Assembly: GCA_019358985.1 (NCBI GenBank) | Contig: JAHHIJ010000020.1 | Location: 43,983 to 107,982 of the forward strand | Reading direction: 5' to 3' | From: Tolypothrix brevis GSE-NOS-MK-07-07A | Lineage (GTDB): Bacteria; Cyanobacteriota; Cyanobacteriia; Cyanobacteriales; Nostocaceae | Length of the DNA: 64,000 nt | Part shown: piece by piece, positions 46,132 to 54,048 of the stretch | Layout: each line of letters opens with the position of its first letter | Numbering within the stretch: position 1 is the first letter of the stretch | The notes under the pieces: generated by a model | Seen by the model: only the letters and a program-made list of their open reading frames with translations | What the model was told of the DNA's origin: nothing | The model's database searches: none | Position numbers and translations under genes: made by a program

Positions 46132-49100
46132 TTGATGACGAAGCTGATAATTTAGTTCTTGGTCAACTCATAGGTGATGTACCTAATTTACCACCGCATT
46201 TTTTACCCCGTGATGAACAACTCAACCCGCTGAAAAACAAAGTGTTAGCTGATACGAATCAAGCTGTGGCTATCACGGCTAAAAGTCGCAGTGTGGGGGT
46301 GCAAGGTATGGGTGGAATTGGCAAAACTGTACTAGCTACGGCATTAGCACGGGATGAAGAAGTCAGACGGGCATTTCCTGATGGGGTGATTTGGATAACA
46401 TTCGGACAAACGCCGCAAATTTTAACTTTGCAATCGGATGTAGTAGAAGCGCTGGGGGATAAGCAAGCATCGTTTACCGAGATTAATTCGGGAAAAACGC
46501 AGTTGCGAAAGTTGTTGACGGATAAAGCTTGTTTGCTAATTTTAGATGATGTCTGGAATTTGGAACACGTCAGCGCGTTTAACGTGTTAGAAAAACGTAG
46601 TCAGATGTTAATTACTACCCGTGATGCGGGGATAATTACGGGGTTGGGAGCGGAAGAATATCAGCTTTCGATTTTAAATCAACAACAGGCTTTAGATTTA
46701 TTGGCAGATTGGGCAAATCAAGCTGTAGATAAGTTACCACCGATAGCATTAGAGGTAGCGCATGAATGCGGGTATTTGCCATTAGCATTGTCAATAGTGG
46801 GAGCGATGATGCGGGGGAAACCGACAAATCGCTGGCAGAATGTATTAGAAAAGCTGCGTTGTGCAGACTTAGACAAGATTCGTCAACAGTTTCCAGATTA
46901 CCCTTATCCCGATTTACTCAAGGCAATTCAGGTAAGTGTCGAAGCGCTGGAACCAGAAAAGAGAGAAAGATATTTAGATTTTGCTGTATTTCCTGAAGAT
47001 ACACCAATTCCGGAAGCAGTTTTGCAGACTTTTTGGGAACCGTTGGGGTTAAATAAGTTTGATACCGAAGATGTAATTAATAAGTTGGTGAGTAAGTCTC
47101 TCGCATCGTGGGATGAAAAAGGAAATTTGAGTTTGCATGACTTGCAGTTTGATTATGTCAGAAAACAGATCCCCCCAACCCCCCTTAAAAAGGGGGGCTA
47201 TGATCTTGAGATCCCCCAAACCTCTCAAGACATGCGGAGCTATGAAAAGGATGGCTATATTTCTAACACCCCCTTAAAAAGGGGGTCGCCACAGGCGGGG
47301 GGATCATATGCGTTATCATCGTTACACGATCGCCTATTAAACGCTTACACTCAAAAATACCCCAATGGCTGGCATAGCTTAGAGAATGACGGCTACATCT
47401 TCCAAAATTTAGCACATCATTTAATCAAAGCCGGACGCGCAACCGAGTTACAACAGTTATTGCTTGACTTTCGTTGGTTGCAAGCGAAGTTAGATAACAG
47501 TAACATCAATGAATTAATCGCAGATTATAACTTATTACCCGAAGATGCGAACTTGCAATTGCTGCAACGGACGTTACTAATGTCAGGACATGTTCTCGCT
47601 AAAGATAAAAGACTGCTACCTGGGCAATTTTGGGGACGTTTGCAGTGTTTTCCAACGTCGGAGATTCAACAATTGTTGCAACAAGCAAAGCAAAATAAAA
47701 CTACTTGGTTGCGTCCCCTGACAGCTAGTTTAACTCGCCCAGATGGAAACTTAATTAGAACCTTAACAGGTCATACTGAAAGTGTTAATACGATCGCTTT
47801 TTCAGTTGATGGCAAATACCTGATTTCTGGTTCAGATGACTCCAAACTCAAAGTCTGGGATTGGCAAACTGGGGTTGAAGTGCGGGCTTTAACAGGTCAT
47901 ACTCACAGTGTTACTGCGATCGCTTTATCAGTTGATGGCAAATACCTCATTTCTGGTTCATCTGACTCCACACTCAAAGTCTGGGATTGGCAAACAGGGG
48001 TTGAAGTGCGTACCATATCGGGTCATACTGACAGGGTTAATGCGATCGCTTTATCAGTTGATGGCAAATACCTCATTTCTGGTTCATCTGACTCGACCCT
48101 GAAAGTCTGGGATTGGCAAACTGGAGTTGAAGTGCGGACTATACAGGGTCATACTGACAAGGTTTATACGATCGCTTTTTCAGTTGATGGCAAATACCTA
48201 GTTTCTGGTTCATTTGACTCCACCCTGAAAGTCTGGGATTGGCAAACTGGGGTTGAAGAGCGAACTTTAACTGGTCATACTGACAGTGTTCTAGCGATCG
48301 CTTTTTCAGTTGATGGCAAATACCTGGTTTCTGGTTCATATGACAAGACACTCAAAGTCTGGGATTGGCAAACTGGGGCTGAAGAACGAACTATACAGGG
48401 TCATACTGACTGGGTTATGGCGATCGCTTTTTCAGTTAATGGCAAATACCTTATTTCTGGTTCACATGACAACACCCTGAAAGTCTGGGATTGGCAAACT
48501 AGGGTTGAAGAGCGAACTTTAACTGGTCAGACTTCCTGGGTTATAGCGATCGCTTTTTCACCTGATGGTAAATACCTCATTTCTGGTTCATCTGACTCGA
48601 TACTTAAAGTCTGGGATTGGCAAAATAGGGTTGAAGAGCGAACTTTAACTGGTCATACTTCCTTAGTTGCAGCGATCGCTTTTTCAGTTGATGGCAAATA
48701 CTTGGTTTCTAGTTCATTTGACTTTACATTCAAAGTCTGGGATTGGCAAACTGGGGTTGAAGTGCGTATCTTAAAAAGTCATATTTATAGAGTTTATGCG
48801 ATCGCTTTTTCAGTTGATGGCAAATACCTGGTTTCTGGTTTATCTGACTCCACACTCAAAGTCTGGGATTGGCAAACTGGGGCTGAAGTGCGGACTTTAA
48901 CTGGTCATACTCACAGTGTTCAAGCGATCGCTATCTCACCAGATGGCAAATACCTCATTTCTGGTTCAGATGACAAGACACTAAAAGTCTGGGATTGGCA
49001 AACTGGGGAAAAAGTGCGGACTTTAACGGGTCATAGTTCCAGTGTTAATGCGATCGCTTTTTCACCTGATGGCAAATACTTCATTTCTGGTTCAGATGAC

Positions 49101-49385
49101 GACACACTCAAAGTCTGGGATTGGCAAACTGGGGAAGAAGTGCGTACCTTAAGTGGTCATACTTTCTGGGTTAATGCGATCGCTTTATCACCAGATGGCA
49201 AATACCTGGTTTCTGGTTCATATGACAACACACTCAAAGTCTGGGATTGGCAAACTGGAGAAGTAATTGCCAGTTTCACAGGTGAGAGTGCAATAAAGTG
49301 CTGTGCAGTTGCAAGCGATGGTATATCAATTGTTGCGGGGGAAAAATCAGGACAACTGCATTTTTTGCAATTAGAGGGCGCCTGA
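46128..49385 (+). CDS. NB-ARC NTPase and WD40 propeller (3' part of split CHAT-NB-ARC-WD40 gene)
   Basis: The STAND NTPase is visible as P-loop VQGMGGIGKTVLA, Walker B LLILDDVWN, the LITTRDAGI sensor and GYLPLALSIVGAM, the plant-NLR-like GLPLA motif. A winged-helix/arm region follows (LHDLQFDYVRKQ), interrupted by an in-frame 138-bp repeat element at 47168-47305. From about 47750 come twelve nearly identical 42-residue WD40 repeats and one degenerate last repeat. A GTG at 46242 could start a separate protein, but coding similarity begins at 46128, so fusion to the CHAT frame is the better reading. Relatives are predicted conflict or defence sensors in which ligand binding to WD40 activates CHAT (inference). 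Confidence 0.88.
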   Translation, partial: LVDDEADNLVLGQLIGDVPNLPPHFLPRDEQLNPLKNKVLADTNQAVAITAKSRSVGVQGMGGIGKTVLATALARDEEVRRAFPDGVIWITFGQTPQILTLQSDVVEALGDKQASFTEINSGKTQLRKLLTDKACLLILDDVWNLEHVSAFNVLEKRSQMLITTRDAGIITGLGAEEYQLSILNQQQALDLLADWANQAVDKLPPIALEVAHECGYLPLALSIVGAMMRGKPTNRWQNVLEKLRCADLDKIRQQFPDYPYPDLLKAIQVSVEALEPEKRERYLDFAVFPEDTPIPEAVLQTFWEPLGLNKFDTEDVINKLVSKSLASWDEKGNLSLHDLQFDYVRKQIPPTPLKKGGYDLEIPQTSQDMRSYEKDGYISNTPLKRGSPQAGGSYALSSLHDRLLNAYTQKYPNGWHSLENDGYIFQNLAHHLIKAGRATELQQLLLDFRWLQAKLDNSNINELIADYNLLPEDANLQLLQRTLLMSGHVLAKDKRLLPGQFWGRLQCFPTSEIQQLLQQAKQNKTTWLRPLTASLTRPDGNLIRTLTGHTESVNTIAFSVDGKYLISGSDDSKLKVWDWQTGVEVRALTGHTHSVTAIALSVDGKYLISGSSDSTLKVWDWQTGVEVRTISGHTDRVNAIALSVDGKYLISGSSDSTLKVWDWQTGVEVRTIQGHTDKVYTIAFSVDGKYLVSGSFDSTLKVWDWQTGVEERTLTGHTDSVLAIAFSVDGKYLVSGSYDKTLKVWDWQTGAEERTIQGHTDWVMAIAFSVNGKYLISGSHDNTLKVWDWQTRVEERTLTGQTSWVIAIAFSPDGKYLISGSSDSILKVWDWQNRVEERTLTGHTSLVAAIAFSVDGKYLVSSSFDFTFKVWDWQTGVEVRILKSHIYRVYAIAFSVDGKYLVSGLSDSTLKVWDWQTGAEVRTLTGHTHSVQAIAISPDGKYLISGSDDKTLKVWDWQTGEKVRTLTGHSSSVNAIAFSPDGKYFISGSDDDTLKVWDWQTGEEVRTLSGHTFWVNAIALSPDGKYLVSGSYDNTLKVWDWQTGEVIASFTGESAIKCCAVASDGISIVAGEKSGQLHFLQLEGA
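47168..47305. repeat. Palindromic repeat element inserted in frame in the NB-ARC-WD40 gene
   Basis: The 138-bp unit is bounded by GATCCCCCC and its complement GGGGGGATC and contains two CCCCCTTAAAAAGGGGG palindromes. It is exactly 46 codons and adds a Pro/Lys/Gly-rich stretch (PPTPLKKGG...TPLKRGSPQ). CCCCCTTAAAAAGGGGG elements are widespread in intergenic DNA of Nostocales. Confidence 0.85.
47752..49271 (+). repeat. Tandem 126-bp coding repeats (WD40 array)
   Basis: Twelve units of 126 bp share long identical runs such as CAGTTGATGGCAAATACCT and AAAGTCTGGGATTGGCAAAC, and most carry a HIP1-type GCGATCGC in the AIAF codons. Identity at the DNA level, not only in protein, points to recent expansion or gene conversion. 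Confidence 0.92.
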
Positions 49386-49396
49386 TGAACTACAAT

Positions 49397-50533
49397 CTAA
49401 ATCAGACGATTTTGCGATCGATAAAACGGACGCTTCACCACAACTGCGGGGTAAACTTTCCCCCGAATTTCTACCTCTAGCTGCTGACCAACACTTGCTA
49501 ACTCAGTAGGAACGTAACCAAGGGAGATGGGATAAGCAAGTGTAAGTGATAAAGTCCCACTGGTGACTTCCCCCACAACTTTACCTGCTGATAATATTTG
49601 ATAGCCGTGACGAGCAATATTGCGTCCTTGCATCTGCAAACCTACCAACCGACGTTGCACACCATCAGCTTTCTGCTGTTCTAAAATTGAACGTCCGATA
49701 AAATCACCTTTGCTATCCAGATGAACCAACCAACCCAAACCCGCTTCTAAAGGTGTGGTGTTTTCATCGATATCTTGTCCATAAAGTGCCATTGCCGCTT
49801 CTAGTCGCAGAGTGTCTCTCGCACCAAGTCCACAAGGAATGACACCAGCTTGAATCAGATTTTGCCACAACTCCACCCCCACATCTGGATCTAGCATCAC
49901 CTCAAATCCATCTTCCCCCGTGTAACCTGTGCGGGCAAGAAATGCCGATTTCCCGAATATAGTTGCATCCAAATGACCAAATGCTTTGACTGGGGTTAAG
50001 TCTGCTGACACAAATTGCTGAAGGATGCTGCTTGCTTTTGGTCCTTGGACGGCAATTAAGACCTTTTCTGGTGACAAGTCTTGAAAATTCACCTCTTCAA
50101 CATCCAGATTTTGCAATAACCATGCTTTGTCTTTGCCTGTGGTTGCCGCATTGACTATAATTACAGCTTTTTCTATCCCTGTTGTGCCGTCTTCACCTTG
50201 ATAATATACAATGATGTCGTCAATAATTCCCGCTCTTTCATTTAACAACACAGTATATTGCGCTTGACCTGGTTGCAACCGACTCAAATCTGAGGGAACC
50301 AAACCCTGAAGCTGGGAAATTACGCTTTTACCTTCTAATGTAAACTTACCCATGTGGGAAATATCAAACATTCCCGCAGCATTTCTCACCGCTTCATGTT
50401 CCCCACTGATACCAGTAAATTGTACAGGCATTTCCCAACCACCAAAGCTGGTTAATCTTGCTTTCAGTTCCACAGCAAGCTCATATAAAGGTGTTTGTGC
50501 CAGGGTAGTGATAACTTCTTCTTGATTAGCCAC
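49397..50533 (-). CDS. gcvT: Glycine cleavage system aminomethyltransferase, T protein
   Basis: The T protein releases ammonia from the aminomethyl-lipoyl arm and makes 5,10-methylene-tetrahydrofolate. About 378 residues: TPLYELAVELKARLTSFGGWEMPVQF at the start, AAGMFDISHMGK with the catalytic-site Asp, GLGARDTLRLEAAMALYGQD, and GEVTSGTLSLTL near the end. I choose the GTG at 50533 (VANQEE) over an upstream ATG at 50608, whose extra codons lie in a repeat. It ends 12 bp from the converging WD40 gene, which sits between it and gcvH. Confidence 0.95.
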   Translation of the reverse strand: MANQEEVITTLAQTPLYELAVELKARLTSFGGWEMPVQFTGISGEHEAVRNAAGMFDISHMGKFTLEGKSVISQLQGLVPSDLSRLQPGQAQYTVLLNERAGIIDDIIVYYQGEDGTTGIEKAVIIVNAATTGKDKAWLLQNLDVEEVNFQDLSPEKVLIAVQGPKASSILQQFVSADLTPVKAFGHLDATIFGKSAFLARTGYTGEDGFEVMLDPDVGVELWQNLIQAGVIPCGLGARDTLRLEAAMALYGQDIDENTTPLEAGLGWLVHLDSKGDFIGRSILEQQKADGVQRRLVGLQMQGRNIARHGYQILSAGKVVGEVTSGTLSLTLAYPISLGYVPTELASVGQQLEVEIRGKVYPAVVVKRPFYRSQNRLI

Positions 50534-50564
50534 AGTATTTATTGCGATCGCGCCTCTATTATAA

Positions 50565-50975
50565 TATACCCCGACGATTAAAATCGCGGCTACACGAACA
50601 AAGCCCACCTGCGTGGGCTAAATGAAGCGATCGGGTGGTTATTTTTAATATACCCCGACGATTAAAATCGCGGCTACAGGAACGAAGCCCACCTTCGTGG
50701 GCTAAAGAACGGCGATCGCACGTCTATATTTAATATCAGTTTAGTCCGCGAAGGCGGACTTTGTTTGTGTAGCCGCGATTTTAATCGTCGGGGGTTGCGG
50801 TTATACGGACGAGGAACACCAACCTAGATTAAATGAAGCGATCGCACGTCTATTTTTAATATCAGTTTAGTCCGCGAAGGCGGACTTTGTTTGTGTAGCC
50901 GCGATTTTAATCGTCGGGGTTGGGGTTATACGGACGAGGAACACCAACCTAGATTAAATGAAGCGATCGCACTTG
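50565..50975. repeat. Array of direct and inverted repeats upstream of gcvT
   Basis: The 24-bp core beginning CCGACGATTAAAATCGCGGC occurs on the plus strand at 50571 and 50655 and inverted at 50768-50791 and 50894-50917. The second pair lies in a 126-bp direct duplication that includes GTCCGCGAAGGCGGAC palindromes. The first pair carries GCCCACCTGCGTGGGC-type palindromes. No glycine riboswitch is visible. The array covers the gcvT promoter side and the upstream region of the next gene. Confidence 0.88.
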
Positions 50976-50993
50976 TTACTTATGGTGTAAACA

Positions 50994-51416
50994 ATGACTA
51001 AAACAACCCTAAATACTCAAAATCCGGAAATCAAAAGAAACTATATTATTGAGATATTAGAACAGTTAACCGTCGATTATCAAAATACCAAGCAAGAAAG
51101 AAAAGAAGTTGCTGCGTTAGATCCTAATTTTGAGGAAGAATTCACTGTTTTAGAAGAAATCGAACTTTTAACAGTAGATATCCGAGGTTATGCCAGTCAA
51201 ATTAAAAGACGGGGTTGGATTGAAAATGAACAACAAGCAATTAATCAATTAAAAAGTATGCGACTTTTTGACATTCCCGCGATCGCTCAATTTTACTTAA
51301 CAACTGGAAGAGAATACAGACAAATCAAAGCTTATATGCAAATGCTAGATTACTTACGCTTGCTGATTATTGAATATTTGCAGCCAAATCAACACTCACA
51401 ACCAGGATCAGTTTAA
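50994..51416 (+). CDS. Hypothetical protein, 140 residues
   Basis: I do not recognise this family. The product is predicted all-helical, charged, without signal peptide or membrane segment, and has a heptad-like central part (QERKEVAALDPNFEEEFTVL). Codon use and HIP1 content resemble the neighbours. The ATG at 50994 follows the repeat array by a few tens of bases, so its promoter would lie within repeat DNA. A hairpin repeat lies just downstream. Likely a real cyanobacterial gene, but function unknown. Confidence 0.6.
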   Translation: MTKTTLNTQNPEIKRNYIIEILEQLTVDYQNTKQERKEVAALDPNFEEEFTVLEEIELLTVDIRGYASQIKRRGWIENEQQAINQLKSMRLFDIPAIAQFYLTTGREYRQIKAYMQMLDYLRLLIIEYLQPNQHSQPGSV

Positions 51417-51425
51417 CTTAAAAAC

Positions 51426-51472
51426 GTAGTAGGCACTTCAGTGCCTAGAATAAGCGCTGAAGCGCTTACTAC
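51426..51472. terminator. Double hairpin repeat after 140-residue gene
   Basis: GTAGTAGGCACTTCAGTGCC and AAGCGCTGAAGCGCTTACTAC form two inner hairpins (GGCACT/AGTGCC and AAGCGCT/AGCGCTT) enclosed by GTAGTA/TACTAC. It may stop transcription; equally it is a common intergenic repeat type. Confidence 0.55.
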
Positions 51473-51675
51473 GAAAGACCAAAATAAGGTGAAAACTCCT
51501 GTAAGTAAGCTCCTGATATGAGTTCAAAAGTAAAGCTGCATTGAAGTTAGCTCAGTATAAATACGCGGCAATCTGTATGATTGATGAATTTTTGACAAAG
51601 TTGTTGCACTTGTGACAGGCGATCGCCGAATTATTCGTTAAGCTATAAGCGCCAAGTTATGATATGAAGTAAATT

Positions 51676-52506
51676 ATGCACTGGTTGTTATCTGGACCGT
51701 TAAGCGTAGAGAAATTGACGGTTAAGATTGCTGGTTTACCCCCATCATTACAAAACCTAAAGCTGGTGCAGATGTCAGATTTTCACTATGATGGTTTGCG
51801 GCTGAGTGAAAATATGTTAGATAAAGCGATCGCACTCACCAACGAAGCCGAACCTGATTTAATTTTCTTAACCGGCGATTATATCACCACCATCCCAGCA
51901 CCAATTCACCAGCTGGTGTTAAGACTCAAACATCTCCAAAGTCGCTTAGGAACTTATGCTATATTAGGAAATCACGATATATGCTATCGCAACTCTAAAG
52001 CTGAAGTTACAGCCGCTCTAACCAGTATCGGAATTCACGTTTTGTGGAATGAAATCGCTTATCCAGTAGGAAAAGAACTACCAATAGTCGGATTAAGCGA
52101 TCGCTACTCACGAGAATTTAACCCCGCACTAGTTATGAATCAACTAGATCCGGCAACACCTCGCATTGTATTATCCCACAATCCAGACACAGCCGAAGTA
52201 TTGCAACAATGGCGAGTAGATTTGCAACTATCAGGTCATACTCACGGCGGTCAAATTCAGATTCCGAAGATGGGTCCCGCGCTACTTTATTATCGCAAAA
52301 TCCTGCGAAAAATACCAATGAAAATACGGCGGCGAATTCCATGCTTGCGAAAAGAATATTCAGTAGTTCGACATTGGGAATGGGCGCAAGGATTGCATCA
52401 AGTCGCAAAAAATCAATTATACGTCAATCGCGGCTTAGGAACTTATTTCCCAGGACGTTTATTTTGCCCCCCAGAAGTTACAGTAATCACCTTAGAACAG
52501 CCGTAG
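51676..52506 (+). CDS. Metallophosphoesterase (YaeI-like), copy 1
   Basis: The 276-residue protein has the calcineurin-like dinuclear metal site: MSDFHYDG (Asp and His), LTGDYITT (Asp), LGNHDI (Asn-His), LSHNPD (His) and LSGHTHGGQ (His-x-His). The tail LYVNRGLGTYFPGRLFCPPEV is typical of YaeI/YkuE-like members, for which phosphodiesterase activity on lipids such as UDP-diacylglucosamine has been proposed in relatives. No membrane anchor is seen, unlike many YaeI proteins. It is followed by a close paralogue in the same direction. Confidence 0.9.
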   Translation: MHWLLSGPLSVEKLTVKIAGLPPSLQNLKLVQMSDFHYDGLRLSENMLDKAIALTNEAEPDLIFLTGDYITTIPAPIHQLVLRLKHLQSRLGTYAILGNHDICYRNSKAEVTAALTSIGIHVLWNEIAYPVGKELPIVGLSDRYSREFNPALVMNQLDPATPRIVLSHNPDTAEVLQQWRVDLQLSGHTHGGQIQIPKMGPALLYYRKILRKIPMKIRRRIPCLRKEYSVVRHWEWAQGLHQVAKNQLYVNRGLGTYFPGRLFCPPEVTVITLEQP

Positions 52507-52631
52507 TCAGCGCGAAGAGCGCTTTAATTAACCCTTCACCCGAAACTAACACCTAACAACCAACAAATACCAAATAATAATTTAAATTTTGGTAAGCTAT
52601 AAGCGCTAATATGAGGAGAGTCTGTGGCGCT

Positions 52632-53462
52632 ATGCATTGGTTGTTAACAGGACCTTTAAGTGTAGATAACCTAACCATAAAGATAGAGGAACTTCCAACA
52701 TCTTTACAAGGCACAAAACTAGTGCAATTGTCAGATTTTCACTACGATGGTTTGCGGTTAAGTGAAGAAATGTTAAAACAAGCGATCGCTTTTAGCAACG
52801 AAGCTGAACCCGATTTAGTTGTATTAACCGGCGACTTCGTAACCGACGATCCTACCCCAATTCATCAACTAGTACATCGACTCAAACATCTCCAAAGTCG
52901 CTGCGGTATCTATGCCGTACTAGGCAACCACGATATACATTACAACAAATCCAAAACAGAAATTACCACCGCATTAAATAGCATCGGCATTCATGTTCTT
53001 TGGAATGAAATTGCCTATCCACTAGGAAAAGAATTACCAATAGTAGGACTAGCCGATTATTGGTCAAGAGAATTTAATCCTGCACCAGTGATGAATCAAA
53101 TAGATTCTGCAACACCCCGCATCGTTTTATCCCACAATCCAGATACAGCCAAAATATTACAACAATGGCGAGTAGATTTGCAACTATCAGGTCATACCCA
53201 CGGTGGTCACATCGTCATTCCTGGCGTTGGTCCTGTGATAGTTTATTATAAAAAGGTTCTAAAAGTACTTCCCAAAAAACTGCGCCGTTGGGTGCCATTT
53301 TTACGCGGAGACTGTTCTAAAGTAGTCCGATATTGGGAATGGGCGCAAGGTTTTCATCACGTAGGAGCAAATCAATTATACGTCAATCGCGGCTTAGGAA
53401 CTTACTTCCCAGGACGCTTATTTTGTCCACCAGAAGTTACTGTAATTACGCTCATTAGTTAA
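52632..53462 (+). CDS. Metallophosphoesterase (YaeI-like), copy 2
   Basis: This is a tandem paralogue of the preceding gene and has the same motif set (LSDFHYDG, LTGDFVTD, LGNHDI, LSHNPD, LSGHTHGGH). I start it at the ATG 52632 (MHWLLTGPLSV) to match the first copy; an upstream ATG at 52611 adds seven residues. Near-identical promoter-side sequence (CTATAAGCGC) precedes both copies. The last GQ of the metal motif in copy 1 is GH here. The C-terminal third (around residues 205-240) differs most and may set substrate preference. Confidence 0.9.
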   Translation: MHWLLTGPLSVDNLTIKIEELPTSLQGTKLVQLSDFHYDGLRLSEEMLKQAIAFSNEAEPDLVVLTGDFVTDDPTPIHQLVHRLKHLQSRCGIYAVLGNHDIHYNKSKTEITTALNSIGIHVLWNEIAYPLGKELPIVGLADYWSREFNPAPVMNQIDSATPRIVLSHNPDTAKILQQWRVDLQLSGHTHGGHIVIPGVGPVIVYYKKVLKVLPKKLRRWVPFLRGDCSKVVRYWEWAQGFHHVGANQLYVNRGLGTYFPGRLFCPPEVTVITLIS

Positions 53463-54048
53463 GTAGGTGGGCATTGGGCATTGGGCATTGGTAATAATTC
53501 TTTCCCCTTTCCCCTTTCCCCCTCTTCAAATTTTCACCATCCACCAACTCTAATAGACTAAACCGCCCAAAGCTACGATGGATACGTATCAGCAGCTTGG
53601 ACGGTTTATAAGCGATTTAATAGATTGAGAATAGTAAAAAATCAGAAGTAAATAACTCAACTAATGTGGACAATACTCGCAACATACCATACTCAACAAT
53701 TGTGCATCCTTAAATTCCAACTAGGCAGGCATTTTTGGCTGTACGTTCAAAAACCTCCAAAATTACTTTATATGAACTTAAGGCTAAAACACGTTCTTTA
53801 GGATACGACAATTGAGCAGTTATTGCGAGGATGTTAGAGCAGGAGGCACAGGCTCTAATCTGAAGGGTTTTGGTTGAAGGTTTTAACTTCTCTGTACCTG
53901 TTTATAAGTTAGCAGTATTCTTCTCAAGCGCAACAGTTATATTACTAAAGTTTACTACCATTAACTTATCGCAACAATTGCAAAATCTTTCTTAAAATTT
54001 GGGCAACTTGGTTTATCTTGCTTGTTGAGATAAAGCGGTATCTACCGT
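53463..54048. other. Gene-free stretch after metallophosphoesterases
   Basis: The first 60 bases hold a GGGCATT tandem tract and a CCCCTTT tract. The rest is AT-rich with no RNA gene, ORF or strong repeat that I can recognise. Both flanking genes converge on it. Confidence 0.5.

Noticed and set aside
47752..49271. Regular 126-bp repeats looked at first like a CRISPR-like or satellite array
   Set aside because: The period encodes complete WD40 repeats in one frame, and repeat and spacer lengths do not fit CRISPR.
50565..50975. Repeats upstream of gcvT as a CRISPR array or glycine riboswitch
   Set aside because: Units are duplicated and inverted with no unique spacers of constant size, and I find no tandem glycine aptamer core.
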